Shown in pieces: positions 9,070-17,315 of a stretch of DNA of 64,000 nucleotides. The notes under the pieces are model-generated. The model saw only the letters and a list, made by a program, of their open reading frames with translations. It was not told the origin of the DNA and ran no database searches. The translations under genes were made by a program, and so were the position numbers. The stretch is from Parvivirga hydrogeniphila (lineage in GTDB: Bacteria > Actinomycetota > Coriobacteriia > Anaerosomatales > Anaerosomataceae): positions 373,501-437,500 of the forward strand of contig NZ_JAMCCO010000002.1 of NCBI RefSeq assembly GCF_023371205.1. The letters run 5' to 3'. Numbering within the stretch: position 1 is the first letter of the stretch; the number at the start of each line of letters is the position of its first letter.

Positions 9070-10730
9070 CGCTCCCCCTGTTCGCCGCGTGCCACCGCGA
9101 TCCGCACCGGCTCGGCCTCGCCTCGGCGCCACGCGAGCCGATGCCGCCACCGCTCGTCGTCGCGCGCCGGGAAGTCCGCTCGGTAGTGCGTGCCACGGCT
9201 CTCGGTGCGCGTGCGAGCGGCGCACGCGATGAGCGCCGCGACGGTCACGAGGTTGCGCGATTCCATCGCGGCGGCGTCGAGCGCCGGCCCGCCGAGGGTG
9301 GACGCGAGCCGCGCGAGCTCGTCACACGCCGCTGCCAGCCCTTCTTCCGAGCGGGTCACGCCCACCCGCTCGCTCATGAGCCGTTGCACGCGCCCACGCA
9401 CGAGCGCAGTCCCGCAGGCCGTGTCCCCGTCCACCGCGCCGACGATGCGCAAGGGCGACGGACGCGGGCGCTCCTTCTCCAGCACGCGCGCGATACGGCG
9501 GCTGAACACGAGCCCTTCAAGCAACGAGTTGCTCGCGAGACGGTTCGCGCCGTGCAAGCCGGTCGCCGCCGCCTCGCCGGATGCGAACAGCCCTGGAAGC
9601 GAGCTCCGCCCGTCACGGTCGGTGAGCACGCCGCCTACCATGTAGTGCGCGGCAGGCGCCACAGGCACGAGGTCGCGCGCAAGGTCGAAGCCCGCTTCTC
9701 GGCACGCTCGCCAGATGGTCGGGAACCGCTGCTTGAGGAACTCCTTGCCGAGGTGCCGGGCGTCCAACCACACGTTCGGACGCCCGCAGCGGGCCATCAC
9801 GCGCTCGATCTCGCGGCTCACCACGTCGCGCGGCGCAAGCTCGGCGAGCGGGTGCGCGTCGAGCATGAAGCGCCGCTCGTCGCAGTCGAGCAGGTACGCC
9901 CCTTCGCCGCGCAGCGCCTCGGTGATAAGGAACTTCGGGTTGGCGCCGGAGTCGAGCGCTGTCGGGTGGAACTGCACGAACTCCAGGTCTGCCACGAGCG
10001 CGCCAGCACGCCACGCGGCCGCCACACCATCGCCGGTCGCCACCTCCGGGTTGGTGGTGACGCGGTAGATCTGCCCGCAGCCGCCGGTCGCGAGCACGGT
10101 CGCGCCCGCCCAGACCACCACGGGCTCGCGTGCCCCGCGCTCGAGCACGAGCGCACCGACGCAGCGTCCTCCTTCGGTGAGGAGGTCCACCAGGAAGGCC
10201 TCCTCGAGGATCTCGATGCCCGCGTGCGAGCGCGCGACCGCGGTGAGCGTGTCTTGCACCTCCGCGCCGGTGGCGTCCCCTGAATGCAGCACGCGGGGCA
10301 GGCTGTGCCCGCCCTCGCGCGCAAGCGCGATGCTGCCGTCGGCTGCGCGATCGAACGCCACGCCGAGCGTCTCGAGCTCCGCGAGCGCTTCGGGCGCCTC
10401 GCTCACCACGGCACGCACCACGTCGGGGTCGCACAGACCTTGCCCGACGACGAGCGTGTCCGCGATGTGGAGCTCGACGGAGTCCGCCTCGCCGACCGCG
10501 CCGGCGATGCCGCCCTGCGCGTACCACGTATTCGTCTCCGACAGCCGCGCCTTCGTCACCAGCAGGACCTTCGAGAAGGCAGCCGCGTGGAGCGCCGCTA
10601 CGAGCCCCGCGATGCCGCTGCCCACGACGAGCACGTCGCACCGCCGCTCAGGCAGCGCCTGTGTGTCGAACGGCAGGAGGTACCGCCGGTCGAGCGGCCC
10701 GAGGTCGAGCGCGGCGTCCACATCACTCAC
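9066..10730 (-). CDS. nadB: L-aspartate oxidase
   Basis: 554 residues from the GTG at 10728-10730, which overlaps the nadA stop. The FAD Rossmann motif is VVGSGIAGLVAAL near residue 37, followed by the flavoprotein motifs NTWYAQGGIAGAVGEADS, HSLPRVLHSGDATGAEV, ATGGCGQIYRVTTNP and the active-site EALRGEGAYL region. It oxidises aspartate to iminoaspartate, which NadA condenses with dihydroxyacetone phosphate. In an anaerobe the electron acceptor would be fumarate or a quinone rather than oxygen (family knowledge). Confidence 0.95.
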   Translation of the reverse strand: MSDVDAALDLGPLDRRYLLPFDTQALPERRCDVLVVGSGIAGLVAALHAAAFSKVLLVTKARLSETNTWYAQGGIAGAVGEADSVELHIADTLVVGQGLCDPDVVRAVVSEAPEALAELETLGVAFDRAADGSIALAREGGHSLPRVLHSGDATGAEVQDTLTAVARSHAGIEILEEAFLVDLLTEGGRCVGALVLERGAREPVVVWAGATVLATGGCGQIYRVTTNPEVATGDGVAAAWRAGALVADLEFVQFHPTALDSGANPKFLITEALRGEGAYLLDCDERRFMLDAHPLAELAPRDVVSREIERVMARCGRPNVWLDARHLGKEFLKQRFPTIWRACREAGFDLARDLVPVAPAAHYMVGGVLTDRDGRSSLPGLFASGEAAATGLHGANRLASNSLLEGLVFSRRIARVLEKERPRPSPLRIVGAVDGDTACGTALVRGRVQRLMSERVGVTRSEEGLAAACDELARLASTLGGPALDAAAMESRNLVTVAALIACAARTRTESRGTHYRADFPARDDERWRHRLAWRRGEAEPVRIAVARGEQGER

Positions 10731-11650
10731 CCGATCGCGACCATGCGCTCGACGGCAGCGGCCGCACGGGCGCGGACGTCCTCGGCCACCTCGATCCTGC
10801 CGGACATCGCCTGCAGGCAGTCGCGCACCTTCATAAGCGTCGTCAGCTTCATGTTCGGGCAGAGCATCGGGGGGCACACGCCGAAGAAGCGCTTCTCAGG
10901 CGCAGCCTTCGCGAGCCCGTGCATGAGCCCCTCCTCGGTGACGACCACGAACTCCTCAGCAGGCGAGACCGCCACGTGCCGGAGCATCCCAGAGGTCGAG
11001 AGCACCGCGTCTGCGAGCGCGACCACCTCGGGCCTGCACTCAGGGTGCACGAGCACCTCCGCGTCCGGGTGCTCCCGGGCCGCCTCCGCGACCGCCTCGG
11101 CCGACACGTGGTCGTGCGTCGGGCAGTAGCCGTCCCAGGCGATGACCTCGACCTCGGAGACCTGCGTCGCCACCCACGCGGCGAGGTTGCGGTCGGGCGC
11201 GAAAAGCACGCGCGGGACGCCGAGCGAGCGAACGACCTCGGGCGCGTTCGCCGAGGTGCAGCACACGTCGGAGACGGCCTTCACCTCCGCAGACGAGTTC
11301 ACGTAGGTGACGAGCGGCACGCCTGGGTGCTGCGCCTTGAATGCCGCCGCCTGCTCGGCCGTGATCATGTCCGCCATCGGGCAGCCTGCCGCCGGCTCCG
11401 GCATCAGCACCGTCTTGGACGGCGAGAGGATCTTCGCTGTCTCGGCCATGAAGTGCACGCCCGCGAACACGATGACGCTCGCGTCCGTGGCGGCCGCTTG
11501 CCTCGAGAGCCCGAGCGAGTCCCCGACGAAGTCAGCGACGTCTTGCACCTCGGCACGCTGGTAGTTGTGCGCGAGGATGACCGCGCCGCGCTCCGCCGCC
11601 AGCCGCCGCACCTCTTCGGCGAGCACGCCTGCGTCACGCTGCCCCGTCAC
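10727..11650 (-). CDS. nadA: Quinolinate synthase
   Basis: 307 residues with a GTG start. The three-domain NadA fold is signalled by AVILAHNYQRAEVQDVADFVGDSL, VHFMAETAKILSPSKTVLMPE, GCPMADMI, CTSANA, HPECRPEV and the C-terminal CPNMKLTTL. Cysteines in the GCPMAD, HPEC and CPNMK segments would ligate the oxygen-sensitive [4Fe-4S] cluster. Condenses iminoaspartate with dihydroxyacetone phosphate to quinolinate. It follows panC by 21 bp and overlaps nadB. Confidence 0.95.
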   Translation of the reverse strand: MTGQRDAGVLAEEVRRLAAERGAVILAHNYQRAEVQDVADFVGDSLGLSRQAAATDASVIVFAGVHFMAETAKILSPSKTVLMPEPAAGCPMADMITAEQAAAFKAQHPGVPLVTYVNSSAEVKAVSDVCCTSANAPEVVRSLGVPRVLFAPDRNLAAWVATQVSEVEVIAWDGYCPTHDHVSAEAVAEAAREHPDAEVLVHPECRPEVVALADAVLSTSGMLRHVAVSPAEEFVVVTEEGLMHGLAKAAPEKRFFGVCPPMLCPNMKLTTLMKVRDCLQAMSGRIEVAEDVRARAAAAVERMVAIG

Positions 11651-11671
11651 GCCCTCCCCTTCCTTCCTCCG

Positions 11672-12517
11672 TCACGCGGACGGCATCGCCATGTTGTCGA
11701 TAAGCCGCGTCGCCCCCACGCGCGCAGCGATGATCGCGCGCGCGCCTCCAGCGCCAGCGGCGCGCACCAGCGTGTGCGGATCGATGAGCGCGGCGTAGTC
11801 CAAAGACGCAAGCGGCTCGGCTTCGACCGTGTCGCGCATCGCCTGCTCCACGTACTCGACGCTCGTCTCGCCGCCGCACACGAGCGTCTCCGCTTCTCGC
11901 AGAGCGCGATAGAGCACCGTCGCCGCTGCGCGCTCCTCGGCAGAGAGATACGCGTTGCGGCTCGACATCGCAAGCCCGTCGTACTCCCGGACGATCGGGC
12001 AGCCGACGACTTTCACCGGGAAGTCGAGGTCGGCGACCATGCGCTTCACGATCACGAGCTGCTGGTAGTCCTTCTCGCCGAAGAACGCGAGGTCCGGCGC
12101 GACGAGCGCGAACAGCTTGGCGACGATCGTGCACACGCCGCGGAAGTGCCCCGGACGGGACGCGCCTTCCCACACGTCGCCGAGCGGTCCCGGGTCGACC
12201 GTCACCTGCGCGTCGGGCGCGTACATCGCCTCCGTGCCCGGCGTGAACGCCGCGTCCACGCCCTCAGCGGAAAGCAGCGCAAGGTCGCGCGCAAGGTCGC
12301 GCGGGTACGCTTCGAAGTCCTCGCTCGGGCCGAACTGCGTCGGGTTCACGAAGATCGAGACCACCACCAGATCAGCGCGGGCCTGCGCCGCACGAACCAG
12401 CGACAGGTGCCCCTCGTGCAGCGCGCCCATCGTCGGGACGAGCGCGACGCGCTTGCCCTCCCGCCGCGCCTCCAGCACGAGCTGCCGGATCTCCTCTTTC
12501 GAGACCGCCTGCTCCAT
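11672..12517 (-). CDS. panC: Pantothenate synthetase
   Basis: 281 residues with VPTMGALHEGHLSLV (the HxGH nucleotide-binding motif), VVSIFVNPTQFGPSEDF, GEKDYQQLVIVKRMV and SSRNAYLSAEER. It condenses pantoate with beta-alanine using ATP. A Shine-Dalgarno GAGGAGTGATCG precedes the ATG. Seven bases separate it from panB, so the two form one transcript. Confidence 0.95.
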   Translation of the reverse strand: MEQAVSKEEIRQLVLEARREGKRVALVPTMGALHEGHLSLVRAAQARADLVVVSIFVNPTQFGPSEDFEAYPRDLARDLALLSAEGVDAAFTPGTEAMYAPDAQVTVDPGPLGDVWEGASRPGHFRGVCTIVAKLFALVAPDLAFFGEKDYQQLVIVKRMVADLDFPVKVVGCPIVREYDGLAMSSRNAYLSAEERAAATVLYRALREAETLVCGGETSVEYVEQAMRDTVEAEPLASLDYAALIDPHTLVRAAGAGGARAIIAARVGATRLIDNMAMPSA

Positions 12518-12523
12518 CGTCGA

Positions 12524-13411
12524 TCACTCCTCGCCAGCGCGCCGCGGGCCTGCAAGCGGCAGCACCGTCTCGAGCTCCGCCACCACCGGCTCGCTCGCGT
12601 GCGTCGCATTCTCGTCGCCCGGGAACGCGCCTTCCCGCACCTCGCGCACGTAGGCGGCCACGGCATCGGCAAGCACCTGCTCCGCGTCCGCGTACCGCTT
12701 CGCGTGGCGCGGCGTGAAGGTCGAGAGCCCCACGAGGTCGTGGAACACCTGGACCTGTCCGTCGCACGACGGCCCGGCGCCGATCCCGATCGTCGGGATC
12801 TCGAGCTCCTCGGTGACGATGGCCGCGACTTCGGCAGGGACGAGCTCGAGCACCACTGCGAACGCGCCTGCGGTTTCGAGCGCGAGCGCGTCTTCGACGA
12901 GCGCGATGGCCTCGCCCGCCTCCTTCGCACGCACGCGGTAGCCGCCGAACACGTTCACCGACTGCGGCGTGAGTCCGAGGTGTCCCATCACGGGGATGCC
13001 TGCAGCAACCATCCGCTCCACGAGCGGCGCGACGCTCCGCCCGCCTTCCAGCTTCACGGCCGCCGCGCCCGCTTCGGCGAGCAGGCGCACGGCGTTCGCG
13101 ACGGCATCGTCGGGAGACGCCTGGTACGACCCGAAGGGCATGTCGGCGACCACGAGCGGCCGCGAGACGCTGCGCACCACAGCAGCGGTGTGCCGCAGCA
13201 TGTCGTCCAAGGTGACTGGCAGAGTGCTTCCGTACCCGAGCACCGTCATGCCGAGCGAATCGCCGACGAGCACGGCGTCGGCCCCGGCGGCCTCGGCGAT
13301 TCGCGCAGAGGGAGCATCGTAGGCCGTCACCATCACGATGGGGTCGCCCGAGCGCTTCATCTCGCCGAACGTGGCGACGGTCACGCGCTCCGGGCTCGTT
13401 CGAGCACTCAC
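12524..13411 (-). CDS. panB: 3-methyl-2-oxobutanoate hydroxymethyltransferase
   Basis: The GTG at 13409-13411 gives 295 residues and is preceded by GGAAAGGAGCGG at good spacing. Motifs include MVTAYDAPSARIAEAAGADAVLVGDSLGM, VVADMPFGSY, AAAVKLEGG, GHLGLTPQSV and ELVPAEVAAIVTEELEIPTIGIGAG, all typical of PanB (KPHMT). It makes ketopantoate for the coenzyme A pathway. It is the first gene of the long minus-strand run of vitamin genes. Confidence 0.95.
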   Translation of the reverse strand: MSARTSPERVTVATFGEMKRSGDPIVMVTAYDAPSARIAEAAGADAVLVGDSLGMTVLGYGSTLPVTLDDMLRHTAAVVRSVSRPLVVADMPFGSYQASPDDAVANAVRLLAEAGAAAVKLEGGRSVAPLVERMVAAGIPVMGHLGLTPQSVNVFGGYRVRAKEAGEAIALVEDALALETAGAFAVVLELVPAEVAAIVTEELEIPTIGIGAGPSCDGQVQVFHDLVGLSTFTPRHAKRYADAEQVLADAVAAYVREVREGAFPGDENATHASEPVVAELETVLPLAGPRRAGEE

Positions 13412-13481
13412 AGCACCGCTCCTTTCCGGCAGTCCCGGCCCGGCAGACCCAGGTCCAGGCAGCCTCTTCAGGTGGCGTTCC

Positions 13482-13490
13482 AGTATAGCA
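13482..13490 (-). promoter_or_regulatory. Putative extended -10 promoter element for panB operon
   Basis: Read on the minus strand the bases form TGCTATACT, that is an extended -10 (TGn) plus TATACT (5 of 6 matches to TATAAT). It lies about 70 bp upstream of the panB GTG. A good -35 at 17-bp spacing is not visible, which is tolerable for an extended -10 promoter. Confidence 0.4.
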
Positions 13491-13603
13491 CCCGCGAATC
13501 GGTGAACGGCTGGCCTCCAGACTGCATAGAGATGGCGCTTTGGGGCATAGACATTGTTTGGACACGCGCACAAGGGGTGCGCTGCGGACGCGAGGAGGCG
13601 CCT

Positions 13604-15394
13604 ATGAAGAAGATCGTGCGCATCGACATGTCCGACCTGAGCGTGAAGACCGAGCCGCTGCCCGAGAAGTGGGCGCGATACGGCGGCCGCGCTCTGACGG
13701 ACGCGATCGTGTTCTCCGAGGTCCCGCCATCGGCAGACCCGCTGGGCCCGGAGAACAAGCTCGTCTTCGCTCCGGGCATCCTCGGCGGCACGACCGCCCC
13801 GAACGGCGGCCGCCTCTCTGCCGGTGCGAAGAGCCCTCTCACGGGCGGCATCAAAGAGTCGAACTCTGGCGGCCAGGCCGCGCACGCGCTCGCCAAGCTC
13901 GGCATCGCGGCGCTCGTCATCGAAGGCGCCCCCGCAGACAAGGACGCGCGGTACCTCATCAAGATCGCGCCGGACGGATCGGTCGAGATCAAGCGCGTGG
14001 ACGAGTGGGCCGGCGCAGGCAACTACGCGGTGGCTGACGGCATCAAGCAGACGATGGGCGACGTGAAGCGGTACGCCACCATCTCCATCGGACCTGCCGG
14101 TGAGATGGGCATGAAGATGGCCGGCATCGCCGTGAGCGACCCTGACGGGTATCCGAACCGGTTCCTGGGCCGCGGCGGCCTGGGCGCGGTCATGGGCTCC
14201 AAGGGCGTCAAGGCCATCGTGCTCGTCGACGAAGGGCTTCCCACCATCGAACACGCCGACCGGGACGCATTCAACGCGGCGGTCAAGAAGTTCGCGGCGG
14301 CGTTGCGCGAGCACGCTGTCACGGGCCAGGGGCTCCCGACGTACGGCACGAACGTTCTCGCGAACATCATCAACGAGGCGGGCGGCTATCCCACCCGCAA
14401 CTTCTCGAGCGGCCGGTTCGAGCTCGTCGAGAACATCTCCGGCGAGCGCCAGCGCGAGGTCACGCTGGAGCGTGGCGGCAACGTCAAGCACGGCTGCCAC
14501 ACCGGATGCGTCATCCAGTGCTCGCGCTACTGGGTGGACAAGGACGGCACGTACATCACCAAGGGCCCCGAGTACGAGAGCATGTGGTCGCTCGGCGCTG
14601 ACTGCGGCATCGGTGACATCGACGACGTGGCAGCGCTCGACCGCGCGTGCGGCGACATCGGCATCGACACGATCGAGACCGGCGTCATGCTCGGCGTGTA
14701 CATGGACTCCGGCCGGCTGGCGTTCGGCGACGGCAAGGGCGCGCTGCGCCTGCTCGAGGAAGAGGTGCGCAAGGGCACCGATCTCGGCCGGGTCCTGGGC
14801 GACGGCGCGGAGGCCACGGGCACCGCGTTCGGCGTCAAGCGCATCCCTGTCGTCAAGCACCAGGGTCTGCCGGCGTACGACCCGCGCCCGATCCAGGGCA
14901 TCGGCGTGACCTACGCCACCTCCCCGATGGGAGCGGACCACACGGCCGGCTACTCCATCACGGCGAACGTGCTGAACGTCGGCGGCACCGTCGATCCGCT
15001 CAAGCCGGACGGGCAGGCGGAGCTCTCCAAGGGCCTGCAGATCGCCACCGGCATGCTCGACTCGATGGGGCTGTGCATCTTCGTGGCGTTCGCGGTCCTC
15101 GACATCCCCGAGGCGTTCGACGCCATCTTCGAGATGGCCACGGCGCACACGGGCCAGACGTGGGACGCCGACGCGCTCATGGAGCTCGGCAAGGAGACGC
15201 TTGCGATGGAGCGCCTGTATAACGAGGCCGTGGGCTTCAAGCCGGAGGACGACCGCCTGCCGCGGTTCTTCTACGAGGAGAAGCTCCCTCCGCACGACGC
15301 CGTGTTCTCGGTGTCGGACGCAGACCTCGACTCCGTCTTCGACTTCGTGCCGGAGACGGCCGCGAAGATGGGCATCTCGAAGCCGGGTGCGTGA
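13604..15394 (+). CDS. Aldehyde:ferredoxin oxidoreductase-family tungsten/molybdenum enzyme
   Basis: 596 residues, the usual AOR size. The N-terminal domain has RYGGRALTDAIVFSEV, LVFAPGILGGTTAPNGGR and GRGGLGAVMGSKGVKAIV, the pterin-cofactor binding region. Cysteines at 298, 302 and 306 (CHTGCVIQC) and Cys491 in DSMGLCIF are the expected ligands of the [4Fe-4S] cluster. The family oxidises aldehydes to acids with ferredoxin as acceptor and uses a tungsten-bispterin. The exact substrate cannot be read from sequence. The ATG follows CGAGGAGGCGCCT. The moaD- and thiF-like genes directly downstream probably serve its cofactor. Confidence 0.88.
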   Translation: MKKIVRIDMSDLSVKTEPLPEKWARYGGRALTDAIVFSEVPPSADPLGPENKLVFAPGILGGTTAPNGGRLSAGAKSPLTGGIKESNSGGQAAHALAKLGIAALVIEGAPADKDARYLIKIAPDGSVEIKRVDEWAGAGNYAVADGIKQTMGDVKRYATISIGPAGEMGMKMAGIAVSDPDGYPNRFLGRGGLGAVMGSKGVKAIVLVDEGLPTIEHADRDAFNAAVKKFAAALREHAVTGQGLPTYGTNVLANIINEAGGYPTRNFSSGRFELVENISGERQREVTLERGGNVKHGCHTGCVIQCSRYWVDKDGTYITKGPEYESMWSLGADCGIGDIDDVAALDRACGDIGIDTIETGVMLGVYMDSGRLAFGDGKGALRLLEEEVRKGTDLGRVLGDGAEATGTAFGVKRIPVVKHQGLPAYDPRPIQGIGVTYATSPMGADHTAGYSITANVLNVGGTVDPLKPDGQAELSKGLQIATGMLDSMGLCIFVAFAVLDIPEAFDAIFEMATAHTGQTWDADALMELGKETLAMERLYNEAVGFKPEDDRLPRFFYEEKLPPHDAVFSVSDADLDSVFDFVPETAAKMGISKPGA

Positions 15395-15403
15395 GGCTGC
15401 GCT

Positions 15404-15640
15404 GTGCGCATCGAGCTCGCACTCTTCGCATCGCTGAGGCGCTTCCTGCCGACAGGCGAAGCGGGGCACGAGCGGACGATCGACCTGCCCGACGGGACCA
15501 CCGTCGGGCAGGTCATCGCCACGCTCGGGCTGCCTGACGAGCCTCGCGTCGTGTTCGTGAACGGCAGGCACGCGCCGGACGACTTCGTGCTGCACGACGG
15601 CGACCGGCTCGCGGTGTTCCCTCCCGTCGCAGGCGGGTGA
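15404..15640 (+). CDS. MoaD/ThiS-family sulfur carrier protein
   Basis: 78 residues of ubiquitin-like beta-grasp type, opening RIELALFASLRRFLP and ending in PPVAGG, the C-terminal diglycine that is adenylated and thiocarboxylated in MoaD. Located 9 bp after the AOR gene and overlapping the ThiF-like activating enzyme gene by 4 bp. It probably donates sulfur to the molybdopterin/tungstopterin used by the neighbouring AOR. Confidence 0.85.
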   Translation: MRIELALFASLRRFLPTGEAGHERTIDLPDGTTVGQVIATLGLPDEPRVVFVNGRHAPDDFVLHDGDRLAVFPPVAGG

Positions 15641-16245
15641 TCCCGATGCCGTCTCCCGAGCAGCAGGCCATCGCCGACAGGCTCGGTCGCGCGTGCGTCG
15701 GCATCATCGGCCTCGGAGGGCTCGGCTCGAACGTGGCCTGGATGCTCGTGCGCGCAGGCGTCGGCGCGCTCGTGCTCGCCGACCCCGACGCCGTCGACGC
15801 GAGCAACCTCGACCGCCAGTTCTACTTCCTGGACCAGGTGGGGGCTCCGAAGACCGAGGCGCTCGCCGCCAACCTCCTGCGCATCCGGCCAGATGTGCTC
15901 CTCGAGACCCACCGCATGCGCGTGAGGCGTGAGGACATCCCGGCGCTGTTCGGGCGCTGCGACGTGGTGGTCGAAGCAGTCGACGCGGCCGCGGAAAAGG
16001 CGGCGATCATCGAGGGCTGCTGCGACGCGCTCCCGAAAACGCCCCTCGTCGCCGCCTCCGGCATCGCGGGCGCAGGCTCGGCGAACCGCATCGTCACACA
16101 GCGCTTGAGCGAGACGGTGTGGCTGTGCGGAGACACCGAGACGCCCGCTGACGGTCACGCGCTCGTGGCAAGCCGGGTCGCAGCAGCGGCCGCGCACGAG
16201 GCGCACATGGTCGTGCGCATCCTGCTCGGCGAGACAGAGCCGTAA
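15637..16245 (+). CDS. ThiF/MoeB-family sulfur carrier adenylyltransferase
   Basis: 202 residues with the E1-like Rossmann motif GIIGLGGLGSNVAWMLVRAGV, DPDAVDASNLDRQFYF and the conserved arginine and lysine of the adenylylation site (DRQ, PKTEAL), plus VVVEAVDAAAEKA. It is short compared with MoeB and has no CxxC zinc pair visible, so it belongs to the ThiF/HesA-like short forms. The GTG start overlaps the moaD-like stop. Activation of the adjacent MoaD-like protein is the likely job. Confidence 0.82.
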   Translation: MIPMPSPEQQAIADRLGRACVGIIGLGGLGSNVAWMLVRAGVGALVLADPDAVDASNLDRQFYFLDQVGAPKTEALAANLLRIRPDVLLETHRMRVRREDIPALFGRCDVVVEAVDAAAEKAAIIEGCCDALPKTPLVAASGIAGAGSANRIVTQRLSETVWLCGDTETPADGHALVASRVAAAAAHEAHMVVRILLGETEP

Positions 16246-16257
16246 GGCGCGCCTTAC
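16242..16257. terminator. 16-bp perfect palindrome joining two convergent stop codons
   Basis: GTAAGGCGCGCCTTAC is a perfect palindrome with no spacer. It contains the TAA stop of the thiF-like gene on the plus strand and the TAA stop of folK on the minus strand. In RNA either strand could form a short hairpin; no T-run follows, so terminator activity is only a possibility. Confidence 0.35.
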
Positions 16258-17315
16258 TCGTCGCCGAGCGACTCCAAGACCCGCCCGGCCGCCTGCGCCT
16301 CGACGAGCAACCGCCGCGCATCTGCCTCGTGCTCCTTCGGAACGAGCAAGCGCACGGTCTGCACGATCGGAACCACGTTTCCCGGCGGCTCCATGATCAC
16401 AGGGACGCCGGCGCTTTCGAGCAGCGTTTTATGGATGAGCGCGCCTACCGGCCCGTCCCCGGCCAGACGCTGGAACGTCTCAACGACGACCCACCCCTCG
16501 GTCCTCGGCAGTTCCACCTCGGCGTCGCCTGCCTGCCGCTCGTCTGCAGCAAGGCCTTCTTCCGGCACGTACTCGACGCGCTCGCCGCGCCACGGCACCG
16601 GCGGTGTCAGGCGCTCGAAGCCCGGAACGAAGCCGATCACGCGGGTGATGCGGCCGTATGAGGCGCCCTCGCGGCTCACGGCCGAGCCGTCCGGGAGCGT
16701 CGCCTCCGGCGCGACCTCGAGGAGCGGCACCACCACGAACTCCCGCTCGCGAAGACGCGGGTGCGGGATGGTGAGCCGAGGGCTTGCCCACTCTTCGTCG
16801 TCGAACAGCAGGATGTCGATGTCGATCGTTCGCGGGCCCCAGCGCGTGCCGTCGCGCACCCGCCCGAGCTCGGCTTCGATGCGCAGACACTCGTCGAGCA
16901 GCTGGTCTGCGCGAAGCGCCGTCGCCACCGCCGCGACCGCGTTCGCGAACGGCGGCTGGCTCGCATCGCCCCACGGCTCCGACTCGTACAGGTGGCTCAC
17001 GACCGCCACCGTCGTCTCAGGGACCTCGCCCACGCGCCGAAGCGCCTCAGCGATCGTGCGCTCCCGCTCGCCGAGGTTCGCCCCGAGCCCGAGAAGCGCC
17101 ATCGAGCGATGCCGGACCTCCTCGCTCGTCGGCCAGCGCAAGAGCGCCCGCCAGTGCGGCAGCGGCTGCTCGCCGCTCGCGGCGCGCACGCGCGGAGCGT
17201 CCGGGGCCGCGCCACGCACCGCCGCTTCTGCGCGCTCGAGCGCCTCGGGGTCATCGACCTCGACCTCGCCGAAGCCCGAAAGCGTCCTGCGATACGCGTC
17301 GTCGAGGCCGCTCAC
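16254..17315 (-). CDS. folK: 6-hydroxymethyl-dihydropterin pyrophosphokinase with N- and C-terminal extensions
   Basis: From the GTG at 17313-17315, overlapping the folP stop, the protein is 353 residues, about twice the usual HPPK. The HPPK core begins at MALLGLGANLGERERTI (about residue 72, alternative ATG at 17102) and includes ESEPWG, FANAVAAV and RWGPRTIDIDILLFDD. About 70 residues precede the core without a recognised domain. After the core there is a linker and a C-terminal domain of about 80 residues (VPVIMEPPGNVVPIVQTVRLLVPKEHEADARRLL) resembling DUF2007-type signal domains. It transfers pyrophosphate from ATP to hydroxymethyldihydropterin in folate synthesis. Confidence 0.85.
   Translation of the reverse strand: MSGLDDAYRRTLSGFGEVEVDDPEALERAEAAVRGAAPDAPRVRAASGEQPLPHWRALLRWPTSEEVRHRSMALLGLGANLGERERTIAEALRRVGEVPETTVAVVSHLYESEPWGDASQPPFANAVAAVATALRADQLLDECLRIEAELGRVRDGTRWGPRTIDIDILLFDDEEWASPRLTIPHPRLREREFVVVPLLEVAPEATLPDGSAVSREGASYGRITRVIGFVPGFERLTPPVPWRGERVEYVPEEGLAADERQAGDAEVELPRTEGWVVVETFQRLAGDGPVGALIHKTLLESAGVPVIMEPPGNVVPIVQTVRLLVPKEHEADARRLLVEAQAAGRVLESLGDE

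Noticed and set aside
10661-13603. Very long open frame antisense to nadA, panC and panB, continuing into the AOR gene
   Set aside because: It is a by-product of high GC at third positions. The opposite strand encodes intact NadA, PanC and PanB, and only the part from 13604 matches a protein family.
13412-15595. Long minus-strand frame antisense to the AOR gene
   Set aside because: Arg/His/Val-rich translation without motifs; the plus strand has a complete AOR, and only the 12524-13411 part is a real gene (panB).
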